Assembly (NCBI GenBank): GCA_033961575.1
Contig: CM066735.1
Span: forward strand, 30,957,501-31,021,500
Source of the DNA: Aselliscus stoliczkanus
Taxonomy: Eukaryota; Chordata; Mammalia; Chiroptera; Hipposideridae
Length of the DNA: 64,000 nt
Reading direction: 5' to 3'
Below are positions 10,737-20,800 of the stretch, in pieces; positions within the stretch are counted from its first letter, which is position 1; the number at the start of each line of letters is the position of its first letter. Below the pieces are notes generated by a model, which had not been told where the DNA came from, searched no databases, and saw nothing but the letters and a program-made list of their open reading frames with translations. Position numbers and translations under genes: made by a program.

Positions 10737-12092
10737 CTAATGGAGCTGCTGGGACAGCGGACTGGAGCTAAATGTGGCCCGTTGCTCCAAATACGCTCCC
10801 CACTTGGTCAGTATGGGAGTTTGGGCCACCCCTGTCCTAGATGCTCTGAGCCATGACCACAGCCAACACTCAACCAGGTATGTGGACTGCACCGTCACAG
10901 GTGCAGGATCTGTGATGGCCTCATAGGCCACTAGGGCTGCCTAAATGGCCGCTAACTGCTTCTCGATTAACGAGTACCTCTGCTCAGCTCCTTTCTAGAG
11001 CTGAGACCAGAAACCCAAGGGCAGCTGTCTGGTTCCATGGGTCTGCCACAGACCCCAACAAAAGCCCTCCTGTGCCTGCACTGTCGGGAGGTAGGGAAGC
11101 AACCCGCAGAGTCTGGGCTTGGGACACAGCCTGTTTTGCAGCTGTAAAGTCTCCCTCCATCCAGGAGGTCCAGTCCCATATCGCACCCTGCTTTGTCAGA
11201 TGAAGGGGGCGCGTTATGGTTGCCAAGTGGGGTATGCACACCTGCCAATACCCAAGAGGCTCAAAAAGGTCTGGAGTTGTTTCACCATTTCCGGGCGCGA
11301 ATAGGCCTGGATCTTGTCAATGACAGCCTCTGGCATAACCTTGGTCTTACCCAATGAGATAACTCCCAAGAATTTGACAGAAAATCCAGGCCTTTGGACC
11401 TTCGCCTTGTTGACAGCCCATCCCCTGTTGTTAAATGCTGCTCTGAGGGCCTTCACCTCATTCTCTAGATCTGCAAGAGAATCAGTGGTTAACATTATAT
11501 CATCAATATAATGAAACAACACCGGTGGGGCATGTTTCCAGGTGGCCAAGTCTTGGGCCACAAGTCCATTGCAGATTGCCAAGCTGTGCAGGTACCCCTG
11601 TGGCAGGACCACAAATGTCCATTGTTGTCCTCAAGTGAAGGCAAACTGCTCCTGATTCTCCGGCGCAATGTTGATGGAGAAAAAAGCGTTTGTCAAGTCC
11701 TCAACGTAATAATACTTCCCCAGTGTCAAGAACAGATGGTCCATGAGGTCCATTATGGAGGGGATGGCGGCATGCAGGGGAGCATCACCTTGTTCAGTTC
11801 CTGATAGTCCACAGTCATGCACCAAGTGCCATCTGGCTTGTGGAGCGGCCACACGGAAGTTGAATGAGCTGTGAGTGGGGAGTATGATGCCTGCCTCCTC
11901 CAGCTTCAGGATCATCTGGCTGATCTCATGCCCTGGGAGGCGGTACCGGCACACATGAACTGTCCTAGCAGGGCTTGGCAGGACAACGGGCTTGTGGTGT
12001 GGATGCCCTTGCACCACTGTTTTCACAACTCGCATCCACAAGCGGAATTTGCCCTGTGTAGTCTGCACTGCAGGGCCCTGCAAAACATCCAC
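10737..12092 (-). pseudogene. Endogenous retrovirus reverse transcriptase remnant
   Basis: The fingers/palm part (11631-12092) contains RLPGHEISQMILKLEEAGII and an EDLTNAFFSI segment with a catalytic Asp (motif A). The next part (11214-11612) contains LPQGYLHS and FHYIDDIMLTTDS, the YIDD active site, then a SVKFLGV motif. Thumb/connection pieces continue to about 10737. The parts lie in different frames with stops between them. The YIDD plus VKFLGV style resembles ERV-L-type elements, but I do not assign a class. Confidence 0.9.
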
Positions 12093-12094
12093 TC

Positions 12095-12368
12095 CTAGTA
12101 TGGACTCTCCAACAGGGGATGTATATCATGTAGGCCATGGGGCAAGGCGTCCAATGCCCACAACCACAGTTGCCCTCCGCACCCGTATATGACTGACTCC
12201 ATTCCCCTCTGTGTACACCAGGGGGCCTCCAAACCTGTCTGGATTGCCATACAACAGGGTGCTGTTGGCACTTGTGTCCACCAGGACCAACACATGCTGT
12301 ACATTGTCGGGGTACCAATGATTGGTCAGTTCCACATGAGGTCTCCAGTCTCCCGGTTCCCTCACCAA
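12095..12368 (-). pseudogene. Endogenous retrovirus protease remnant
   Basis: The frame contains VLVDTSANSTLLYGN, in which DTSA corresponds to the D-T/S-G/A active site of retroviral aspartic proteases. It lies immediately upstream of the reverse transcriptase. Further 5' sequence (gag) is cut off at about 12450, where an L1 fragment begins. Confidence 0.72.
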
Positions 12369-12450
12369 CCGGGTCCCTCGGCCTGATCCCTAGTCAAAGA
12401 AGTCCTGCAGCCACACTTCGTGGGTGGTTTGGTGAACTTCTGTTTCAGTT

Positions 12451-15400
12451 TCTTAATCCAGTGGTCTACCAATGGTCATTTCGGTTGTTTCCAAGCCTTG
12501 GCTACTGTAAATAGTGCTGCAATAAACATAGGGGTGCATATATTTTTTCGAATTAGCGTCTTGGGTTCAGCTCTCTGCACTTTCTGGGCTTGTATGTCGA
12601 TTTTTTTTTCACCAGGATAGGGAAGTTTTCAGTCATTGTTTCTTCAAATACATTCTTAATCCCTTGCTTCTTCTCTTCTTCTGGTATTCCTATGATGTAA
12701 ATGTTGTTCTGCTTGATGTTGTCCCACAGGTCTCTTAAACTATTTTCATTGTTTTTTTATTCTTTTTTCTTTTTGTTGTGTCAACTGGGTGATTTCTGCT
12801 ATTTTGTCTTCTAAATTGCTGATCCGATCCTCTTCATCTAATCTACTTGTGATTCCTTCAAGTGTGTTCTTCATTTCAGTAGTTGTATTCTTTAGTTCTA
12901 ATTGGATGTTTTTATGATTTCTCTATCCTTCTCTGTGTCCTCACCAAGTTCCTTAAACATTCTTATCATCAGTGTTCTAAACTCTGTCTCTGAAAGGTGG
13001 ATCTGTCTGTTTCTTTTAGTTCCATTTCTTGAGGTTTCTTCTGATCTTTTAGTTGGGACATGTTTACTTGTTTCTTCATTCTGGCTGTCACTCTGTGATT
13101 GCTTTGATGTATTAGGTAGATCACCTAATGTCTCTCAGTTGTTACTGGGTGGTCTTGTAGTATATGTCCTTTATATTCAGATTGCACAGTCTCACTGTTC
13201 CCCTGTCCTTTGTGTTCCAGAGGTGTCGCTGTTGAAGTTGCTGTTTATTGCTTTTGGCTTGTCAGACTGATTAGTTTGGAGAATTAGCTCTGTTCACAGT
13301 GTATGCTGTGTGGAGGTTGACCCCTTCAGAGGAGGCTTGGCCACTGTGGGCTCTTGTGCCTGTGGGAAATTTCCTTTGAGAGTGCCACTTGTAGGTTCAA
13401 CCAGGTAGTCTTCTGGTTTTGTCTAACACTGGGCTCTGGGTGTATAGATTCTGTTGTCTCTTTGGCGGGGCTCCCACTCAGAGCCGTTTCAGCCCTATCT
13501 GTTACCGTCCTGTAGCTACCTGGTAGGTGCTTCAAGGCTGTATACAGTTGGCTGTTGCCTCTGCTGGACCTGTGGTCATGTGGGGATGGTCTCTGTGTGA
13601 ACTGAGCCTGGTTGCCCCCAATATTGGTCCTGAGGCAAGTTAGCAAATGGCCAGGACATCCTAAGTCTGTTGACACCTGTCAGATGCCTGTAAGGCTCAA
13701 CTATTGAAAGCGGCTCTTTAGGAGTATCTGTCTCACCATTTGACCCAGTTTTGAGAGTGCCGTCAGTGATGTGACATTAGCTTGGCAGGATGGAGTTCAA
13801 GTGAGTTATGAGATGTGATTGGTGGTTTTTAAGATGTTAATACAGATTCAGGTCTCACGCTGATACCTGTCCTGTGACCCCCTTGTATAGCATCCCAAGG
13901 ACACTACAGCCAGTCTCCACTTCACATTCACAAATTCACGAAAGCTGCACCCAAGTGGCTGTGGTGCAGGTTTGTGTTCACTGAACCCCACCATGATGAC
14001 CACAGGGCTCTGAAGACCACCTTCTGTTGTGAAAAACCTTTTTCACAGTTTGTGGGGGTGGGGCCAGTCACCGCAGCACCCGGATCGCCCCTGGCAATGT
14101 AGGTTTAGGTAGATGAAGTGGTGTTACAGGTGTGTAAAGGCTTGTTCTACAAATTCAGTGTAGTCTCAGCTCCTGGACCAGTGCTAGGTCCATGTCCACC
14201 TCATAAAACAAAAAAAACAAGGCAACCCAACAACAAATACACCCCAACAAAAACATGATAAACATGGGCTGGCCGAGTGGCACGGTGGTTAAGAGCTGAC
14301 TTGGGATGCCAGCAGCCCTGGTTCGTATCCCACATATGAGGGCCAGTGACACTGCCCTCTAAAGAAAAAACAAAAGAAAACAAACCATGATAAACTGATC
14401 AGATTGGAGAAACAAAAATATATAAAAGAGACAAAAACACAAACAGAAACACAGGAGAACAAGGCAGAAAAAAAGTGACCAAAGCAATAACCAGATAAAC
14501 AATCCTGAGAAACAATGGCAAAAAGGAAACAGATGAAAGAGAAGAAGAATAAGGAACAAAAAGATGAAAGACAAAGAAAAGAAAAAAGAATAATAAAAAT
14601 AACAAAAAAAGGGGGGATAAAAGGAAAACAAAGGAGAAAGAAGAATAAAAAAGAAAGCTCTCCACCCGCTGTAGTCTGCAGACCATTTGCTCAGCAAAAG
14701 ATAGTCTCTGGGCAACTCAACACCAGCTGCATTGTGTGTCAGTCTCCCTCTCAGGCTTGCAGTGAGCTTCCTGCAATTAGCTGCCATGTGCTCTGGGGCC
14801 GTGCTCACCACCAAGAATCCTCCCAGGTTGCTGTGGGCTGTGCACTGATGCAAAAACCCTCTTTGGCTGTGGAGGTGGGGACCAGGCACCAGGGACTCAT
14901 GGTGCCCCTGGAAACACAGCTCTAGGTGGTCAGGGCAGTTCCTCAAGTCACCACAGGGTGTGATCAGTAGCCCCCACCAAGTCAGAGCAGCATGTGTTCC
15001 TATACTGGCAACCAGCCTGCACAAACGCACCCCAAATGCCTCAGCTAGATCATGTAGGCATACAGCTCCTGACCCAAAATTCCCAGGAAAATTCCCAGTC
15101 TCAGCCTGTTCCAGTCGGCAGCCCACTGATCAGCCAGCACAGCCCAACAGCCAGGTGCCACCCTGGCAACTCTGCACCCCAGTGCGAGAATTGGGGACCC
15201 AAGGCAGCATGCGCGCATGCATGTGCGTGCACACATGCATGCTTGCACCAATTCCACCAGTCCAATGCAGTCCTGGGTCTCACTCTCTGTGGGAGGGCCC
15301 AACCCTGAAAAAATGGTGCTGACTGTATGTTACTCATGTGCAAGCTCCACACGGGGAACAGCTTCCATGCCAAATGTGCTCAGATCAGTCCTTCCCCACA

Positions 15401-15912
15401 GGCTCCTGCACCCCAGTTCATGCAGCCTCTCCCTCCACTAAGGACTGGGTGAGTGCTCACCAGCAAACAAGTCTGTGTGTCAGCTCCACAGGAGGGCGAC
15501 TGGTTCTCTTAGCTGTCCTCCACCTCATGGAGTTGAGCAAAGAGAGTCCTCACTAGTTTCTACTGCCAGCTATCATGGAACTCCTCTTCCTGGCAAACTA
15601 ACTCTGGGCTTGTGAGCTTGACATGGGGCCGGAGGGTCCCTCCCGGAACAGGAGAAGCCTCTCCACCACTGAGGTGTCCCTCACAGGGTTCGCCCTCTCT
15701 CTGTGAACCTGGAGTCAGCCTGCCTCACATCTCCGTCCTTCCTACCAGTCTCTGTGTGGTCTCTTCTTTAAATCCTTCCTTTAGAGGTTCTGTTCATCTA
15801 GTGTTCAGGGGACTTCTGAGGTTGAATGTTGTATAAATTATTTGTAATTCTGGTGTGATCCTGGGAAGCCACTGGCACAGCATCCGTCTATTCCACCATC
15901 TTACTGGAAGAG
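12451..15912 (-). mobile_element. LINE-1 with internal ORF2 deletion (L1-A)
   Basis: On the minus strand it starts at 15912 with CTTCCAGTAAGATGGTGGAATAG, a classical L1 5' end. It carries a long 5' UTR (A-rich block about 14390-14660), the ORF1 region (about 12570-13300) and then only the last about 100 bases of ORF2 (12451-12560). Compared with the L1 at 29785, about 4.6 kb is missing. The junction near 12556-12563 lies at the shared sequence AACCCAAG (minus strand). The 3' UTR and poly(A) are absent, and it abuts the retroviral remnant. Confidence 0.88.
14264..14385 (+). repeat. tRNA-derived SINE, type A, nested in L1-A
   Basis: GGCTGGCCGAGTGGCACGGT through AGTGACACTGCCCTC plus an A-rich tail. 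The duplication CATGATAAAC lies at 14254-14263 and 14386-14395. The homologous L1 sequence at about 63600 lacks it. Confidence 0.92.
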
Positions 15913-16716
15913 TCCTTTTCTTTTCTTCCGTGATGCTATCTTTCTTTCAAAGCAAACTGATCTACCTCAATGACCTCTCTTATTGTAATACTCCAATTAC
16001 TCACATATTCAGACCTTCTGTTTATCTCTAGAAATGTATATTTAATTACTTAACTTACATGAGATATCCTATGATAAGTCTCAAAAGCAAGTCAAACTCA
16101 GATTGACGACAAATGAACTCATGCTCTTTCCCTGAAGTGTGGCCTTTTTCAAAGGTTTCCTTCCCAGGGAATGCCCTTGTCACCCATCCTGTTGCATCAG
16201 GTAGACTCCCAAGAATGATCCTTGACAACCTTCACTTTCCCCTCATCTCTGTCCATATCTGGTCCATTACCAAATTATGTCAAACTCATCATCTAAATAT
16301 TTAATGTGAATGTGTGCCTGAAGCTACCATGACACTATATTTAATTAAACTACTGTCATTATTGTTCTAAACCATGGCTTTCTCTCTGCTATACTAACTG
16401 GATCTTTACGTCTATCCTGTCTATTTCCTGTACTGTAGACAGAGTAATCTTTCAAAATGCAAAGCCAATCATAACACTATGTGCCTAAAATCTATCCGTG
16501 GGTTTTAGGATGAAAAACACGTCCTCAAGGCTTTGGGTGCCCTTATATTTCTGTGGTGTTCTGTAGCACGGTTAGCTCTTCCTTCACTCTCTCCACTCTG
16601 GCCTGGATGGCTTTTTTGCATTATCTAGTTCTGTCCACCATCTTCTATGCCATGGAACTTTTGCACATGGCATTCTGGTACTCCCCTTGCTTAAGTAATT
16701 CTTGTTTCACCCTTTA

Positions 16717-17132
16717 TTTTTATTTTTTATTTTTTTTATTTTTGTTCTTCAGTTTAGTTGCGGAGAATGTTGCTTCACTGAGGATGTTGCTTCACTGAGG
16801 ATGTTGCTTCACTGTTGTTGGTATCGTCATTGTGCTCATCCCGGATGAGGCAGATCGGTCGCTGGCCTCTGGATGTCGCTCACCGCGGCTATTGGCAGCT
16901 CACGCTTGGCTGCCAGCCGCTCACGCTGGCTGCGGGCCACTCACTGTAGCCTATGGCAGCCCTCTGCAGCAGGGGCTGCAGCCCACACCATCACCGGGGC
17001 TCGCACAGTCCAGCTCCAGGTGGAGCTGTTGTTAGCTGTAGAGGGCAGTGTCACTGGCCCTCATGTGGGATCCGAACCAGGGCCGCTGGCATCCCAAAAC
17101 CAGCGCTCAACCAATGCGCCACTCGGCCGGCC
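16717..17132 (-). repeat. Composite long SINE, type B
   Basis: The minus strand has the same tRNA head as type A (GGCCGGCCGAGTGGCGCATT), followed by CAGCTCCACCTGGAGCTG, a region of repeated GCCAGCGTGAGC-like units, GATCTGCCTCATCCGGGA and an A-rich tail. The duplication CTTGTTTCACCCTTTA lies at 16701-16716 and 17133-17148. This copy also carries a local triplication of GATGTTGCTTCACTGAG (about 16767-16815). Confidence 0.9.
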
Positions 17133-17313
17133 CTTGTTTCACCCTTTAGAACTCATCCGAAACATTACTTCTTTAATGAAGCTTCCTCTGATCTCTGACT
17201 TAGTCACATTTAAATTTTTCCGTTGTTTATATGATTATTTGATTAATGTTTGTCTTTCCTGATAGATTTTAAGCTTCATGAGAAGGGACAACACATTGGG
17301 TCTGTTTATTCTT

Positions 17314-17420
17314 TTTTCTTTTTTTTTGAGGGCAGTGTCACTGGCCCTCATTTGTGGGACCGAACCGGGCTGCTGGCTTCCCAAGACAGCGCTTAGTCAC
17401 TGCGCCACTGGGCCGGCCGG
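17314..17420 (-). repeat. tRNA-derived SINE, type A
   Basis: The minus strand reads CCGGCCGGCCCAGTGGCGCA to the ACACTGCCCTC end and A tail. The duplication TCTGTTTATTCTT lies at 17301-17313 and 17422-17434. It sits about 400 bp before DDX60 exon 2. Confidence 0.92.
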
Positions 17421-17816
17421 ATCTGTTTATTCTTGTATTCCCAGTGCCTAATGTTTTGCTTAACACACAGTAGTCATTTAATACTATTTGTTGATGGAAT
17501 AAATACATTTCTAATTTTTCTTCTTTCTTTGTAGGCTTGCCATTTTCCTTAATAACTGCCACGTAGACGTACCCAAGTAAAGGATATTTGCTGTTTTTAA
17601 TATTTTCCAGTTCAGGTTGGAGGCACGGGTAGCCACAATAATGGGTAATTTTCAATGTAAAATATTCATAAATTATGAAATAATGGTCCTGTAGGCCACA
17701 CAGATTTAATAGAATTAAAATAACTTTATTAGTTTCTTATTTCTCAATAGCAAATAAATGATAGCTCTTTTTAAAAAGATTAATTGAAAATAACCCATTC
17801 TCTTTATTTTTTTTAG

Positions 17817-17886
17817 GTTTAGAAGAATATACAGTGTTTTTAAAGGAAATATCAGAGCTTATTATGAATGAAATGCCAAAAGCTGA
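17817..17886 (+). CDS. DDX60: DDX60 exon 2, first coding exon
   Basis: The exon follows a long pyrimidine tract and TTTTAG and ends at GA|GTAAGT. The DDX60 frame reads leucine-Glu-Glu-Tyr onward with no ATG until 17864 (Met-Asn-Glu-Met-Pro-Lys-Ala). Human DDX60 begins about 17 residues earlier, where this sequence reads TTA across the splice acceptor. Translation is therefore predicted from ATG 17864 or ATG 17873. The acceptor could be misjudged, but no in-frame ATG lies upstream before a stop at 17762. Confidence 0.85.
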
Positions 17887-20800
17887 GTAAGTAATGTTGT
17901 AGTATCAAAATATGTAAAATTCTATATCATATTCCTGTATATCTATTTCGCCTTAAAGTGATATCTTTCTATATCATCTGTCTCAGTGTATATGTATATG
18001 TAGTATTATATATGTATACACACACACACACATATGTATGTTTAACATAGAACTTTTAGAGTAGTTTGTGAATGGAGACAGTTTTTTCTTACTTTCTTTG
18101 TTTATAGCTGTCAATGAATCCATTGTTTTATAAAGGAATAGGATTGATTAAGCAAGAAGGAACTGTAATACAGGTCTATATTCAGAATATAGGTGTTAAA
18201 TTCCTGAATCCAATTTAGATTCTGCCATATGACTTTAGATAATTTTTCCTATCTCTTTGAGCCTAATTTTCCTTTCCTATAGGATGGGAATAATCCTGCA
18301 TTTTTCCCATGAAAGATAGTCATGCATATAGATATACTTGAAAGATTTTATCTTTGAGCCTGACATAAAATAATTACTCAGCAAACTCAGCTATTGATGA
18401 TAGTGATAATGAGATAATGATAACAAGGCTACTGACTTTTGTGGACCTCATTTAATTTACATGTACCCTTTGTTTAACTGTTTTCATTTTAGTTATGCCA
18501 GCATATTCAATGATTTTGTTGAATCTGAATTTTTTCTGGTTGATGGAGATTCATTGCTTCTCATGTGCATATGTGAGAAATCATTAAAGCAGGGACAGGG
18601 GCTCCACTTCTTCTATCTGGTTGAACGCTATCTTGTGGATCTTGTTAATAAAGGAGGACAATTTGCCATAATTTTCTTCAAGGTAATATGTGACAGTTTT
18701 CTTTTCTATGACTTAAGAACTAAGACTAAAATTTGTTCTTATAAATAGTTTTTTTCTTATCACAAACTGAAATCTATCTATAAAAAGTTTAGAAAATTTA
18801 AAAGGAAAAACAGAAAAATTACTCATAATCCCAGTATTCAGAAATTACTACATTTAAGATTTTTATTTGTAATAATAAGGTTTTATTGCAAGGACACACA
18901 GGATTATGAACGAGGATGAGAAATCTCTTAAACAGCCGTCTAGTTGATTTCTGTATTCTAGTCTTCCAAGTCTGGGAGCTACTTCTGTCTTCAAAACTCA
19001 GCAGTCAATTTGAGCTCAGAAGAATGTTAAACTCACTAATGCTTCTTTGCTATTATTTGATCTATAATAAATACCTCCAAGGGAATATATTTTATCTGCT
19101 TTTTTGATTGTTAATATAATTAATAAAAATTTAACAATTTCAGATATGTATAACCACTACAACCCATTCCTCATCCTATCCCTTAAGGTAACATCTGTGT
19201 TACCGTTAAGGATTTTGGTGTGTGTCTGTTCAATCATTTTGCCGTCCACATTATTGTTAGATTTTTGAACATTGATGACTGATTGCAAGCAGTGTTTTGA
19301 ATAAAGAACCAGTGTTCTAGTCTAATGCTTACAGTCTAGTTTCTGCACTCATTTTGGTCTACTGAGAAAAAAAAAACCTATGCTGCCTCAGAAGGTTTTG
19401 TCCCAATGGGCTGGGACAATTCTCTAAAACAAAGTGATCCACTTCAGCTTCATTTCCCTGGATAGTTTATACACACCATTTATTCTGACATATTATTGTG
19501 TACTTTTTTTCTTTTTGAAGTGACATTAGAGAGGAAAAAATTTAGAGTGGGAAGGGAAAGTATGATAAATCCTGAGTATCGTGTGCTTGCTTAAAGGGGA
19601 TACATGTATTTTAAATCCAAGTTATGGTTTGTGGCACATATTTGTGAAATGACAGTCAAGATTTTGGGGTCTATTCTCTGACTATAAAACAGAACAATAG
19701 TGTGTTGGAATCTTTTCCTTTAATGACTTTAATGATACGTGTTAACCAACTAAACTTGTAAACTACTAAATGATAATTTGAAAGCACTGTACTTTACTCC
19801 CCTCCCTCACAGGATGCTGAGTATGCATATTTCAACTTCCCTGAACTTCTTCTGTTGAGAACTGCCTTAATTCTTCATCTTCAGAATAATACCACCATTG
19901 ATGTTCGAACAGAATTTTCTGGATGCTTATCACAAGAGTGGAAAAATTTCTTGGAAGAGAATTACCCATATTTTCTAATAGTTGCAGATGAAGGCCTGAA
20001 CCATCTACAAACACATCTTTTCAACTTTTTTATCATTCAGTCTTGGGCAATGAAGGTCAATGCTGTGCTTTCCTCAGGGCAAACATCTAATCTTCTTCGA
20101 CTTTATGCGTACTTTATGCCAAGCAAATTCACAAACCAGAATTTTTTCAAGAAGGTAATTTATATCTAAAAGACAAATTCTAGAATTTTACAAAATTTTC
20201 TAAATTCCTTGACTCATTTCTATTTTCACTTCTATGGAAATTATCACAGATTTAACAGAGGTGTATAGAACATTAATAACAATAATAAAATAATAATAAA
20301 ATATAGTAATTTATTAAGCACTTACTGTTAGTAGTGCTTGGTACTTCCCATGCATCATTTTATTTAACATTCACAACAGCCTTGTAGGATAGGTGTTAAT
20401 ATACTAAGTATTTTGCAGATGAGGAAATAGATACTTGAATAAGTAATCTGCTCATCATCAATACCAAATGAATAATAGAGCATGGATTTGAAAAGAGGCA
20501 GGCTGATTCCAGCACTTATGTGTTTAACTATTGTGTGGTATACTGCCTTCAAGTTAATGATGTCCAGAAATGCATTAAATTGGAAGTAAAAATTATGCCT
20601 CTGTTGCTGAAATGATAGTTAATATGGGAGCTTTTGATGAGCAAACATGGAGAAGGTTGATGAAGAAAGAAAATAAATGAGTTTGTTTCTTAATATTAAA
20701 TAATTAATAGAATTTCCAAAGTATTTAGAATTTTAATTCATGATATTATTTTTCTGTATTGGTATAGTTGACAAGTACTATATTGAACTCTTGGGAGTCA

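Larger units (their letters stand above)
16340..17512 (+). repeat. L2 LINE 3' portion (ancient), split by two SINEs
   Basis: The end reads cttgtattcccagtgcctaatgttttgc, then acacagtagtcatttaatac and tttgttgatggaataaa, a degraded L2 3' terminus. Joining across the SINE duplications restores one continuous segment. Both insertions are therefore much younger than the L2. Confidence 0.65.

Noticed and set aside
14359..15126. 255-codon minus-strand open frame
   Set aside because: It lies in the L1 5' UTR, is low complexity (Phe/Leu/Ser-rich from an A-rich block), includes SINE sequence and matches no protein pattern.
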